DNA of 64,000 bases from Sambucus nigra (lineage: Eukaryota > Streptophyta > Magnoliopsida > Dipsacales > Adoxaceae), in assembly GCA_949130495.1 (NCBI GenBank), contig OX422211.1, forward strand, positions 635,943,717 through 636,007,716, read 5' to 3'. This document shows positions 37,413-51,300 of the stretch, in pieces. Position 1 is the stretch's first letter; every line of letters begins with the position of its first letter. The position numbers and the translations under genes are program-made. Under the pieces are notes generated by a model. The model worked only from the letters and a program-made list of their open reading frames with translations, had not been told where the DNA came from and did not search any database.

Positions 37413-39330
37413 TTAGAGGGTGAAAACCAGAAATAGCCCCCGAACGGCCCTATGGGGGACACCAACACCTCCCACGGGACTAATGTAACTCGTAGGAACT
37501 GATATCGCCACCGCGGGACTCCCAGTTGGAGAATACGACGATAATTTGCATATTTCTAGACTTAGGCTTAAAAACATGGCATTAGAGGGTGAAAACCCGA
37601 TACAGCTCCCGAACGGCCCCGTGGGTGACACCAACACCTCCCACGGGACCAATGTAAATCGTAGGAACTAAGCGCGCAGTCGCGGGACTCCCGATTTTAG
37701 AATACGATGATAATTTGCATATTTCTAGACTTAGGCTTAAAAACATTACGTTAGAAGGTGAAAACCCGAAACATCCCGAACGGGCCAGTGAGTGGCACCA
37801 ACACCTCCCACGGGACAAGAGTAACTCCTACGAACTGACCCCGCCATAGTAGCATTCCCGGTTTGAGAATATGTTGATAATTTGGATATTTCTAAACTTA
37901 GGATTAAAAACATGGCGTTAGAGGGTGAAAAACCAGAAACATCCCCCGAACGGCCCCGTGGGTGGCACCAACACCTCCCACGGGATCAATGTAAATCGGA
38001 GGAACTGATCGCGCAGCCGCGGGACTCTCGGTTTGATAAATCTGATGATAATTTTCATATTTTTAAACATAGTCTTAAAAACATGTCATTAGAGGGTTAA
38101 AACCCGAAACAGCCCCCGAACGGCCCCGTGAGTGGCACCAACACGTCCCACGGGACCAATGTAACTCGTAGTAACGGACCGTGCAGTTGTGGGACTCCCG
38201 GTTTGAAAATATGACAAAAATTTGCATATTTCTACACTTAAGCTTAAAAACATGGCGTTAGATGGTGAAAACCCAAAACATCCTCCGAACGGCCCCGTGA
38301 GTGGCACCAACACCTACACGGGACCAATGTAACTCGTAGGAACTGACAGCGCAGTCGTGGGACTCCCGATTTGAGAATACGACGATAATTTGTATATTTC
38401 TAGACTTAGGCTTAAAACTATGGTGTTATGCAGTGAAAACTCGAAACAGCCCAGGAACGGCCCCGTGGGTGGCACCAAAACCTTCCACGGGACCAATATA
38501 ACTCGTAGGAACTGACCCCGCAGCCGCGGGACTCCCGGTTTGAGAATATGACAATAATTTCCACATTTCTAGACATAGGCTTAAAAATATGGCATTAGAG
38601 GATTAAAACTCGAAACAGCCCCCGAACGGCCCCGTGGGTGGCACCAACACCTCCCACGGAACCAATGTAACTAGTAAGAAGTGATCGCGTAGCCGCGGGA
38701 CTCTCGGTTTGAGAATACGACGATAATTTGTACATTTTTAAACTTAGGCTTAAAAACATGACGTTAGAGGGTGAAAACCCGAAACATCCCCCGAACGGCC
38801 CCGTGGGTGGCACCAACACCTCCCACGGGACCAATGTAACTCGTAGGAACTGATCGCGTAGTCGCGGGACTCTCGGTTTGAGAATACGATGATAATTTGT
38901 AAATTTTTAAACTTAGGCTTCAAAACATGGTGTTAGAGGGTAAAAACTCGCAACAGCCCCCGAACGGCCCCTTGAGTTGCACCAACACCTCCTGTAACTC
39001 GTAGGAACTGACCGCGCAGCCGCGGGACTCCCGATTTAAGAATACGATGATAATTTGCATATTTCTAGACTTAGGCTTAAAAACATGGATTTAGAGGGTG
39101 AAAATTAAAAACATCCCCCAAACGGCCCCGTGGGTGGCACCAACACCTCCCACGGGACCATTGTAACTCGTAGGAAGTGATTGCGCAGCCACGGGACTCC
39201 CGGTTTGAGAATACGATGATAATTTGAATATTTTTAAACTTAGGAATAGGAACATGTCGTTTGAGGGTGAAAACCCGAAACAGCCCCCGAATGGCCCCAT
39301 GAGTGGCACCAACACCTCCCAAGGGACCAA
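37413..39330 (+). repeat. Older block related to 28.5-30.1 kb
   Basis: Distinctive monomers at 28,483, 29,328 and 29,834 have their closest matches at 37,413, 38,595 and 39,091 (offsets 8,930, 9,267 and 9,257). The 337-bp change in offset equals two monomers gained or lost. Divergence is clearly higher than in the recent duplications, so this is an older layer. Confidence 0.6.
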
Positions 39331-42300
39331 AGTAACTCGTAGGAACTGACCGCGCAGCCGTGGGACTCCCGTTTTGAGAATACGATCATAATTTGCATAT
39401 TTCTAGACTTAGGCTTAAAAACATTGTCTTAGAGGGTGAAAACCCTAAAATGCCCCCGAACGGCCCCGTGGGTGGCACCAACACCTCCCACGGGACCAAT
39501 GTAACTCGTATGAACTGACCGTGCAGCTGTGGGACTCCCAATTGGAGAATATGATAATAGTTTTTATATATCTAGACTTAGGCTTAAAAACATTGCGTTA
39601 GAGGGTGAAAACCCGAAATAGCCCCGTGGGTGGCACCAACACCTCCCACGGGACAAATGTAACTCGTAGGAACTGACCCTGTAGCCGCGGGACTCCCAGT
39701 TTGAGAATACGACAATAATTTGCACATTTCTAGACTTAGGCTTAAAAACATGGCTTTAGAGGGTGAAAACTAAAAACATCCCCTAAACGGACCCGTGGGT
39801 GGCACCAACACCTCCCACGGGACCAATGTAACTCGTAGGAAGTGACCGCGCAGCCGCGGGACTCCCGATTTTAGAATACGATGTTAATTTGCATATTTTT
39901 AAACTTAGGCATAAAAACCAGTCATTAGAGGGTGAAAACCCGAAACAACCCCCGAACGGCCCCATGAGTGGCACCAACACTTCCCAAGGGACCAAAGTAA
40001 CTCGTAGGAACTGACCGCGCAGTCGCGGGATTCCCGATTTGAGAATACGATCATAATTTGCATATTTTTAAACTTAGGCTTAAAAACATTGCGTTCGAGA
40101 TGAAAACCCTAAACTGCCCCCGAACAGCCCTGTGGGTGGCACCAACACCTCCCACGGGACCAACGACACTCGTAGGAACTGACCATGCAGCCGCGGGACT
40201 CCCGGTTTGAGAATACGACGATAATTTTCATATTTCAAGACTAAGGCTTAAAAACATGGCGATAGAAGCTGAAAACCGAAAATTGCACCCGAACAGCCCC
40301 GTGGGTGGCACCAATATCTCCCACGGGACCAATGTAACTCGTACGAACTGACCCCGCAGCCGTGGGAATGCCGATTAGAGAATACGTTGATAATTTTCAT
40401 ATATCTAGACTTAGGCTTAAAAATATTGCAGTAGAGGGTGAAAACCCGAAATAGCCCCAAAACGGCCCCGGGGGTGGCACCAACACCTGCAATGGGACCA
40501 ATGTAACTCGTATGAACAGATCGTGCAGCCGCGGGACTCCCGGTATGACAATACAACAATAATTTGCATATTTCTAGACTTAGGCTGAAAAACATGGTGT
40601 TAGAAGGTGAAAACTCGAATCAGCACCCGAACGGCCCTATGGGTGGCACCAACACCTCCCATGGGACTAATGTAACTCGTACGAACTGACCCCGCAACCG
40701 TGGGACTCCCGATTAGAGAATACGACGATAATTTTCATATATGTAGACTTAGGCTTAAAAACATTACATTAGAGGGTGAAAACCCGAAACAGCCCCCGAA
40801 CGGCCCCGTGGGTGGTACCATCACCTCCCATAGGACAAATGTAACTCGTAGGAACTGTCCCTACATCCGCGGGACTCCCGGTTTGAGAATACGACAATAA
40901 TTTGCATATTTCTAGACTTAGGCTTAGAAACATGGCATTAGAGGGTGAAAACCCGAAACAGCCCCCGAACGGCCCCGTGGGTAGCACCAACACCTCCCAC
41001 GGGACCATTTTTACTCGTAGGAACTGACAGCGCAGCGGCGGGACTCTCGTTCTGAGAATATGACGATAATTTTTATATTTTTAAACTTAGGCTTAAAAAC
41101 ATGGAGTTAGAGGATGAAAACTCAAAACGTCCCCCGAACGACCCCGTGAGTGGCACCAACACCTCCCACGGGACCAATGTAACTCGTAGTAACTGACTGC
41201 GCAGCCGCGGGACTCCCGATTTGAGAATACGACGATAATTTGCATATTTCTAGACTTAGGCTTAAAAACATGGCATTAGAGGGTGAAAACCCGAAATAGC
41301 CCCCGAACGGCCCCGTGGGTAGCACCAACACCTCCCACGGGACCAATATAACTCGTAGGAACTGACAACGCAGCCGCAGGACTCCCAGTTTGAGAATACA
41401 ATGATAATTTGCATATTTCTAGACTTAGGCTTAAAAACATGGCGTTAGAGGTTAACAACCCGAAACAGCACACGAACGGCCCCGTGGATGGCACCCACAC
41501 CTCCCATTTTCATATTGTAACTCGTACGAACTAACTCCGCAACCGCGGGACTCCCGGTTTGAGAATATGATGATAATTTTAATATTTCTAGACTTAGGCT
41601 TAAAAACATGGTGTTAGAGGGTGAAAACCCAAAATAGCAACCGAACGACCCCGTGGGTGGCACCAACACCTCCCACGGGACCAATGTAACTCATAGGACC
41701 TGACCGCACAGCGGCGGGACTCCCGGTTTGAGAATTCGATGAATATTCGCATATTTCTATACTTATGCTTAAAAACATGGCGTTAGTGTGTGAAAAACCG
41801 AACAGCACCCGAACGGCCCCGTGGGTGGCACTAACACCTCCGACGGGACCATTATAACTCGTACGAACCGACCCCGCAGTTTCGGGACTCCCAATTTGAG
41901 AATACGACGATAATTTGCATATTTCTAGACTTAGTCTTAAAAACATTGCGTTAGAAGGAGAAAACCCGAAACATCCCCGAACGCCCCCATGGGTGGCACC
42001 AACACCTCCCGTGGGATAAATGTAACTCCTAGGAACTGACCCCGCAACCGTAGGATTCCCGGTTTGAGAATACGACAATAATTTGGATATTTCTAAACTT
42101 AGGCCTAAAACATGGCGTTAGAGGGTGAAAACCTGAAACAGCCCCGAACGGCCCCGTGGGTATCCCCAACACCTCCCACGAGACCAATGTAACTCGTAGG
42201 AACTGACCGCGCGACCGCGGGACTCCCGGTTTGAGAATACGCTAATAATTTGCATATTTCTTAATTTAGTCTTAAAAACATGGCGTTAGAGGGTGAAAAC

Positions 42301-45300
42301 CCGAAACAAAGCCCAAATGGCCCCGTGGGTGGTACCAACACCTCCCATGGGACAAATGTAACTCGTAGGAACTGACCGCGCAGCCGCGGGACTCTCGATT
42401 TGAGAATATGATGTTAATTTGCATATTTCAAGACTAATGCTTAAAAACATGGCGTCAGAGGGTGAAAACTAGAAACATCCCCCGAACCGCCCCGTGGATG
42501 GCACCAACACCTCCCACGGGACAATTATAACTCGTAGGAAGTGACCGTTATCCGCGGGACTCCCAGTTTGAGAATACGACGATAATTTGCATATTACTAG
42601 ACTTTGGCTTAAAAACATGGCTTTAGAGGGTGAAAACCCGAAACATCCCCCGAACGGCCCTGTGGGTGGCACCAACACCTCCCACGGGATCAATGTAACT
42701 CGTAGGAACTGACCACGCAGCCGCGGGACTCTCGGTTTGAGAATACGATGATAATTTGCATATTTTAAAACTTAGGCTTAAAAACATGTCATTAGAGGGT
42801 AAAAACCCGAAACAGCCCCCGAACGGCCCCGTGAGTGGTACCAACACATCCCACGGGACCAAAGTAACTAGTAGTTACTGACCGTGCAGCCGTGGGACTC
42901 TCAGTTTTAAAATACGACGATAATTTTCATATTTCTAGGCTTAAACTTAAAAACATGGAATTAGATGCTGAAAACCCAAAACATCCCCCGAACGGCCCTT
43001 TGAGTGGTACCAACACCTCGCATGGGACCAATGTAACTCGTAGGAACTGACAGCGCAGCCGCGGGACTCCCGGTTTGAGAATACGATGATAATTTACATA
43101 TTTCTAGACTTAGGCTTAAAAACATGGATTTAGAGGGTGAAAACCATAAACATCCCCCAACGGCCCCGTGGGTTGCACCAACACCTCCCACGGGACCAAT
43201 GTAACTCGTAGGAAGTGACCACGCTGCCGCGGGACTCCCGGCTTGAGAATACGATGATAATTTGCATATTTTTAAACTTGGGAATAAAAACATGTCGTTA
43301 GAGGGTGAAAACCCTTAGCAGCCCCCGAATGGCCCCGTGAGTGGCACCAACACCTCCCAAGGGACCAAAGTAACTCGTAGGAACTGACCGCGCAGCCGCG
43401 GGACTCCTGTTTTGAGAATACGGTCATAATTTGCATATTTCTAGACTTAGGCTTAAAAACATTGCGTTAGAGGGTGAAAAGCCTAAACTGGCCCCAAACG
43501 GCCCCGTGGGTGGCACCAACACCTCCTATGGGACCAACGTCACTCATACAAATTGACCGCGCAGCCGCGGGACTCCCAGTTTGAGAATATGATGATAATT
43601 TGCATATTGCAAGACACAGGCTTAAAAACATGGTGATAGAAGGTGAAAACCCGAAAAAGTACCCGAACGGTCCCGTGGGTGGCACCAACACCTCCCATAG
43701 GATCAATGTAACTCGTACGAACTGACCCCGCAGCCTCGAAAATGCCGATTTGAGAATACGATAATAATTTTCATATATCTAGGTTTAGGCTTAAAAACAT
43801 TGCGTTAGAGGGTGAAAACCCAAAACAGCCCCTAGACGGCCCCGTGGGTGGCACCAACACCTCCCACGGGACAAACGTAACTCATAGGAACTGACCCTGT
43901 AGCCGCGGGACTTCCGATTTGAGAATACGACGATAATTTGCATATTTCTAGACTTAGGCCTAAAAATATGGCTTTAGAGGGTGAAAACCAGAAACATCCC
44001 CCAAATGGCCCCGTGGGTGGCACCAACACCTCCCACGGGACCAATGTAACTCGTAGGAAGTGACCACGCAGCCGCGGGACTCCCGGTATGAGAATACGAT
44101 CATAATTTGCATATTTTTAGACTTAGGTTTAAAACCATTGCGTTAGAGGGTGAAAACCCTAAACTTCTCCCGAACGGCCTTATGGGTGGCACCAGCACCT
44201 CCCACGGGACCAATGTAAATCGTAGGAACTGACCGCGCCGCCGCGGGACTCCCGATTTAAGAATACGATGATAATTTGCAAATTTCCAGACATAGGCTTG
44301 AAAACAAGGCATTAGAGGGTGAAAACCCGAAACATCCCCCGAACGGCTCCATGGGTGGCACCAACACCTCCCACAGGATCAATGTAACTCGTAGCAATAG
44401 ACCGCGCAGCCGCGGGACTCTCTGTTTGAGAATACGATGATAATTTTCAAATTTTTAAACTTAGGCTTAAAAACATGTCTTTAGAGGGTGAAAACCCAAA
44501 ACAGCGCCCGAACGGTCCCATGAGTGGCACCAACACCTCCCACGGGACCAAAGTAACTCGTAGTAACTGAACACGTAGCCGCGGGACTCTCGATTTTAAA
44601 ATATGACGATAATTTTCATATTTCTAGACTTATGCTTAAAAACATGGCGTTAAAAGGTGAAATTCTGAAACATCTCCCGAACCGCCCCGTGGGTTGCACC
44701 AACACCTCCCAAGGGACAAATGTAACTCATAGGAACTGACCCCGCAGCCACGGGACTCCCAGTTTATGTATACGATGATAATTTACATATTTCTAGACTT
44801 AGGCTTAAAAACATGATGTTAGAGGGTGAAAACCCGAAAATTCTCCCGAACGGCCCCACGGGTGGTACCAACACCTCCCACGGGACCAATGTAACTCGTA
44901 GGAACTGACCACACAGCCGCGGGACTCTCGGTTTGAGAATACGATGATAATTTGCATATTTTTAAACTTAGGCTGCAAAACATGTCGTTAGAGGGTGAAA
45001 ACCCGAAACAGCCCCCGAACGGCCCCGTGAGTGGCACCAACACTTCCCACGGGACTAAATAAACTCGTAGGAACTGACCGCGCAGCTGCGGGACTCCCGG
45101 TTTGAGAATACGATGATAATTTGCATATTTCTACACCGAGGCTCAAAAATATGGCGTTAGAGGGTGAAAACCATAAACATCCCCCGAACGGCCCCGTGGG
45201 TGGCACCAACACCTCTCACGGGACCAATGTAACTCGTTGGAACTGACCGTGCAGCCACGGGACTCCAGATTTGAGAATATGATGATAATTTGACTATTTC

Positions 45301-48300
45301 TAGACTTAGGTTAAAAAACATGTCGTTAGAGGGTGAAAACCCGAAACAGCCCCCGAACGGCCCCGGGGGTGGCACCAACACCTCCCACGGGACTAATGTA
45401 ACTCTTAGGAACTGACCACGCAGCCGCGGGACTCTCGATTTGAGAATACGACAAAAATTTGCATATTTTAAGACTTACGCTTAAAAACATGTCGTTAGAG
45501 GGTGAAAACTCGAAATAGCCCTCAAACGGCCCCGTGGGTGGTACTAACACCTCCCACGGGACCAATGTAACTCGTACGAACTGACCCCGTATCCCTGGGA
45601 CTCCGAGTTTGAGAATACGATGAGAATTTTCATATTTCGAGACTTAGGCTTATGAACTTGGCGTTAGACGGTGAAAACCCGAAATAGCCCCCGAACGGCC
45701 CCGTGGGGGGCACCAACACCTCCTACGGGACCAATGTAACTCGTAGGAACTGACATTGTAGCAGCGGGACTCTCGATTTGAGAATACGATGATAATTTGC
45801 ATATTTCTAGACTTAGGCTTAAAAACATGGTGTTAGAGGGTGAAAACCCGAAACAGCCTCCGAACGGCCCCGTGGGTGACACCAACATGTCCCACGGGAC
45901 CAATGTAAATCGTAGGAACTGACCGCGCAGCCGCGGGACTCCCGGTTTGAGAATACGATGATAATTTGCATATTTCTAGACTTAGGCTTAAAAACAAGGC
46001 GTTAGAGGGTGAAAACCCAAAACATCCCCCGAACAACGCCGTGGGTGGCACCAACACCTCCCACGGGACCAATGTAACTCATAGGAACTGACCGTGCAAC
46101 CGCAAGACTCCCGATTTGAGAATACGATGATAATTTGCATATTTCTAGACTTAAGATTAAAAACATGGCGTTAAAATCTGAAAACCCAAAATTGCACCCG
46201 AACGGACACGTGGGTGGCACCCACACCTCCCACGGGACAAATATAACTCGTACGAACTGACCCCGCAGCCGTGGGACTCCTGGTTTGAGAATACGAAGAT
46301 AATTTTCATATATCTTGACTTAGACTTAAAAACATGGCGTTAGAGGGTGAAAACCTAAAATATCCCCCGAACGGCCTCGTGGGTGGCACCAACACCTCCC
46401 ATGGGACCAATATAACTCGTAGGAACTGACCGCCCAGCCGCGGGACTCCCAGTTTGAGAATACGATGATAATTTGCATATTTCTAAACATAGGCTTAAAA
46501 ACATGGCATTAGAGGGTGAAAACCCGAAATAGCCCCCAAACGGCCACCTGGGTGGCACCAACACCTCCCACGGGACCAACGTCACTCATAGGAACTGATC
46601 GCGCAGCCGTGGGACTCCCGGTTGGAGAATACGATGATAATTTGCATATTTCTAGACTTAGACTTAAAAACATGGCATTAGAGGGTGAAAACCTGAAATA
46701 GCCCCCGAACGGCCTCGTGGGTGGCACCAACAGCTCCCATGGGACAAATATAACTCATAGGAACTGACCGCGTAGCCGCGGGACTCCCGGTTTGAGAATA
46801 GAATGATAATTTGCATATTTCTAGACATAGGCTTAAAAACATGCCGTTAGAGGGTGAAAACATGAAATAGCCCCCGAACGGCCCCTTGGGTGTCACCAAC
46901 ACCTCCCACGGGATCAATGCAACTCGTAGGAACTGACCGCACAGCCGCGGGACTCCCGACTTGAGAATACGACGATAATTTGTATATTTCTAGACTTAGG
47001 TTTAAAAACATGTCGTTAGAGGGTGAAAACCCGAAACAACCTCCGAACGGCCCCGTGGGTGGTACCAACACCTCCCACGAGACCAATGTAACTCTTAGGA
47101 AGTGACCGTGTAGCCGTGGGACTCCCAGTTTGAGAATACGATGATAATTTGCATATTTCAAGACTTAGGCTTAAGAATATAGCATTAGAGGGTGAAAACC
47201 TGAAATATCTCCCGAACCACCCCGTGGGTTGCACCAACACCTCCCACGGGACCAATGTAACTCGTAGGAACTGACAGCGCAGCTGCGGGACTCTCGGTTT
47301 GAGAATATGATGATAATTTGCATATTTTTAGACTAATGCTTAAAAACATGGCAGTAGATGGTGAAAACTTGAAACATCCCCCGAACCGCCCGGTGGGTGG
47401 CACCAACATCTCCCACGGGACAAATGTAACTCTTAGGAACTGACCCTGTAGCCGTGGGACTCCAGGTTTGAGAATACGATGACAATTTGCATATTTCTAG
47501 ACTTAGGTTTAAAAACATGGCTTTAAAGGGTGAAAACCTGAAACATCCCCCGAAGGGCCCCGTGGGTGGCACCAACACCTCCCAAGGGACCAATGTAACT
47601 TGTAGGAACTGACCCCGCAGCCGTGGGACTGCCGATTTGATAATACGATGATAATTTACATATTTTTAAACTTAGACATAAAAACATGTCGTTAGAGGGT
47701 GAAAACCCGAAACAACCGCCGAACGGCCCCGTGAGTGGCACCAACACCTCCCACGGGACCGAAGTAACTCGTAGGAACTGACCGCTTAGCCGCGAGACTC
47801 CCGGTTTGAGAATATTATGATAATTTGTATATTTCAAGACATAGGCTTAAAAACATGGAGTTAGAGGGTGAAAACCCGAAACATCCCCCGAACGGCCCCG
47901 TGGGTGGCCCTAACACCACCCACGGGACCAACGTAACTCGTAGGAACTGACCGCGCCGCCGTGGGACTCCCGGTTTGAGATTACGCTGATAATTTGCATA
48001 TTTCTTAACTTTGTCTTAAAAATATGGCGTTAGAGGGTGAAAACCCGAAACAACACCCGAACGGCCCCGTGGGCGGCACCAACACCTCCAACGGGACCAA
48101 TGTGACTCGTAGGAACTGACCACGCAGCCACGGGACTCTCGGTTTGAGAATATGAGGATAATTTGCATATTTCTAGACTAATGCATAAAAACATGGAGTT
48201 AGATGATGAAAACTAGAAACATCCCCCGAATCGCCCCGTGGGTGTCCCCAACACCTCCCACGGGACAAATGTAACTCTTAGGAACTGACCCTAAAGCCGC

Positions 48301-51300
48301 TGTACTCCCAGTTGGAGAATACGACGAATTTGCATATTTATAGACTTAGGCTAAAAAATATGTCTTTAGAGGGTGAAAACCTGAAACATCCCACGAACGG
48401 CCTCGTGGGTCGCACCAACACCTCCCACGGGACCAATGTAACTCGTAGGAACCGACCGCGCAGCCGCGGGACTCCCGATATGAGAATACGATGAATAATT
48501 GCATATTTATATACTTATTCTTAAAACATGGCGTTAGTGGGTGAAAACCCGAAACAGCCCCCGAATGACCCCGAGGGTGGCATCAACACCTCCCACGGGA
48601 CCAATGTAACTCTTAGGAACTAACCGCGCAGCCGCGGTACTCTCGGTTTGAGAATACGCCGATAATTTGCATATTTTTAAACTTAGACATAAAAACATGT
48701 CGTTACAGGGTGAAAACCCGAAATAGCCCCCGAACCGCCCTGTGAGTGGCAGCAACACCTCCCACGGGACCAAAGTAACTCGTAGGAACTGACCGTGCAG
48801 TCGCAGTACTCCCGGTTTGAGAATATGATGATAATTTGTATATTTCTAGACTTAGGCTTAAAAACATGTAGTTAAAGGGTGAAAACCCAAAACATCCCCC
48901 GAATGGCCCCTTGAGTGCCACCAACACCTCCCACTGGACCAATGTAACTCGTAGGAACTGACCGCGCAGCCACGGGACTCCCGGTTTGAGAATATAATGA
49001 TAATTTGCATATTTCTAGACTTAGGCTTAAAAACATGGCGTTAGAGGTTGAAAACCCAAAACATCACCCGAACGGCCCCATGGGGGGTACTAACACCTCC
49101 CACGGGATCCTTGTAACTCATACGAACAGACCCCGCAGTTGCGGGACTCCCGATTTGGGAATGCGATGATAATTTGCATATTTCGAGACTTAGGCTTAAA
49201 AACATGGCGTTAGAGGGTGAAAACACAGAATAACACCCGAACGACCCCGTGGGTGGCACTAACACCTCCCACGGGACGAAATAAACTAGTAGGAACTGAC
49301 TGCGCAGCCGCGGGACTCCCGGTTTGAGAATACGATGATAATTTGCATATTTCTAGACTTAGGCTTAAAAACATGACGTTAGAGGGTGAAAACCCAAAAC
49401 ATCTCCCGAACGGCCCTGTGGGTGGAACCAACACGTCCCACGGGACCAATGTAACTCATAGGAACTGACCGTGCAGCGGCGGGACTCCCAATTTGAGAAT
49501 ACGATGAATGTTTGCATATTTCTAGAGTTAGGCTTAAAAATAAGGCGTTAGACGGTGAAAACCCGAAACATCCCCCGAACGACCCCGTGGGTGGCACCAA
49601 CACCTCCCATGGGACCAATGTAACTCGTAGGAACTGACCATGCAGTCGTGGGACTCCCGATTTGAGAATACGACGATAATTTGTTTATTTCTAGACTTAG
49701 GCTAAAAAACATGGTGTTAGAGGGGGAAAACCTGAAACATCCCACGAACAGCCCCGGGATGGTACCAACACCTCCCAAGGGTCCAATGTAAGTCGTAGGA
49801 ACAGTTCGCGCAGCCGTGGGACTCCCGGTATGAGAATATAATGATAATTTACATATTTATGGACTCAGGCTAAAAGCATGGTGTTAGAAGGTGAAAACCC
49901 AAAATAGCACCCGATCGGCCCCATAGATGGCACCAACACCTCCCACGGAACCAATATAAAACGTAGGAACTGACCGCACAGTCGCGGGACTCCCGATTTG
50001 AGAATACGATCATAATTTGTATATTTCTAGACTTAGGCTATAAAAACATGGCGTTAGAGGGTGAAAACCCGAAATTGCCCCCGAACGGCCCCGTGGGTGG
50101 CACCAACACCTCCCACGAGACCAATAAAACTCGTAGGAACTGACCCCGTATCCGCGGGACTTACGGTTTGAGAATAAGACAATAATTTGCATAATTCTAG
50201 TCTTGGGCTTAAAAACATGGCATTAGAGGGTGAAAACCCGAAATAGCGCCCGAACGGCCCTGTGGGTGGCACCAACACCTCCCACGGGACCAACGTAACT
50301 CGTAAGAACTGACATCGCAGCCGCGGGACTCCCAGTTTGAGAATAGGACTATAATTTGTGTATTTCTAGACTTAGGCTTAAAAACATGTCGTTATAGGGT
50401 GAAAACTTGAAACAACCTCCGAACGGCCCCGTGGGTGGCACCAATACCTCCCACGGGACCAATTTAAGTCGTAGGAACTGACTGCACAGCCGTGGGACTC
50501 CCGGTTTGAGAATATGATGATAATTTTCTTATTTCTAGACTTAGGCTTAAAAACATGATGTTAGAGGGTGAAAACCCAAAACATCTCCCGAACGGCCTTG
50601 TGGGTGGCACCAACACGTCCCACGGGACCAATGTAACTTGTACGAACTGACCGCGCAGCGGCGGGACTCCCGATTTGAGAATACGATGAATATTTGCATA
50701 TTTATAGACTTAGACTTAAAAACATGGCGTTAGTGGGTGAAAACCTGAAATAGCCCCCGAACGGCCCCGTGGGTGGCACCAACGCCTCCCATGGGACAAA
50801 TGTAAATCCTAGGAACTGACCCCACAATCGCAGGATTCCCGGTTTGAGAATACGACGATAATTTAGATATTTCTAAACTTAGGCTTAAAAACATGGCGTT
50901 AAAGCATGAAACCTGAAACAGCCCCCAAACGGCCCCGTGGGTGGTCTCAACACCTCCCATGGGATCAATGTAACTCGTCGAAACTAACCGCGGAGCCGCG
51001 GGGCTATCGGTTTGAGAATATGATGATAATTTGCATATCTCTAGGCTAATGCTTAAAAGCATGGCGTTATAGAGTGAAAACTAGAAACATCCCCCGAACC
51101 GCCCTATGGGTGGCACCAACACCTCCCACGGGACAAATGTAACTCGTAGGAATTGACCGTTAGCCGTGGGACTCTCGGTTTGAGAATACGATGCTAATTT
51201 GCATATTACTAGACTTAGGCTTAAAAATATTGCTTTTGAGGGTGAAAACCCAAAACATCCCCTGAACGGCCGCGTGGGTGGCACCAACACCTCCCACGGG

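Larger units (their letters stand above)
16762..44566 (+). repeat. Large tandem segmental duplication, copy A (~27,805 bp)
   Basis: Every variant monomer from here on recurs 27,805 bp to the right in the same order (17,014 to 44,819; 24,117 to 51,922; 29,834 to 57,639). After three small indels the offset becomes 27,809 and then 27,807. The breakpoint is seen at about 44,560-44,570, where a monomer ending in CTCGTAGTAACTGA switches into ACACGTAGCCGCGGG, which matches the sequence starting near 16,762. Copy A therefore ends where copy B begins. Both ends are satellite monomers, as expected for unequal exchange. Confidence 0.93.
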
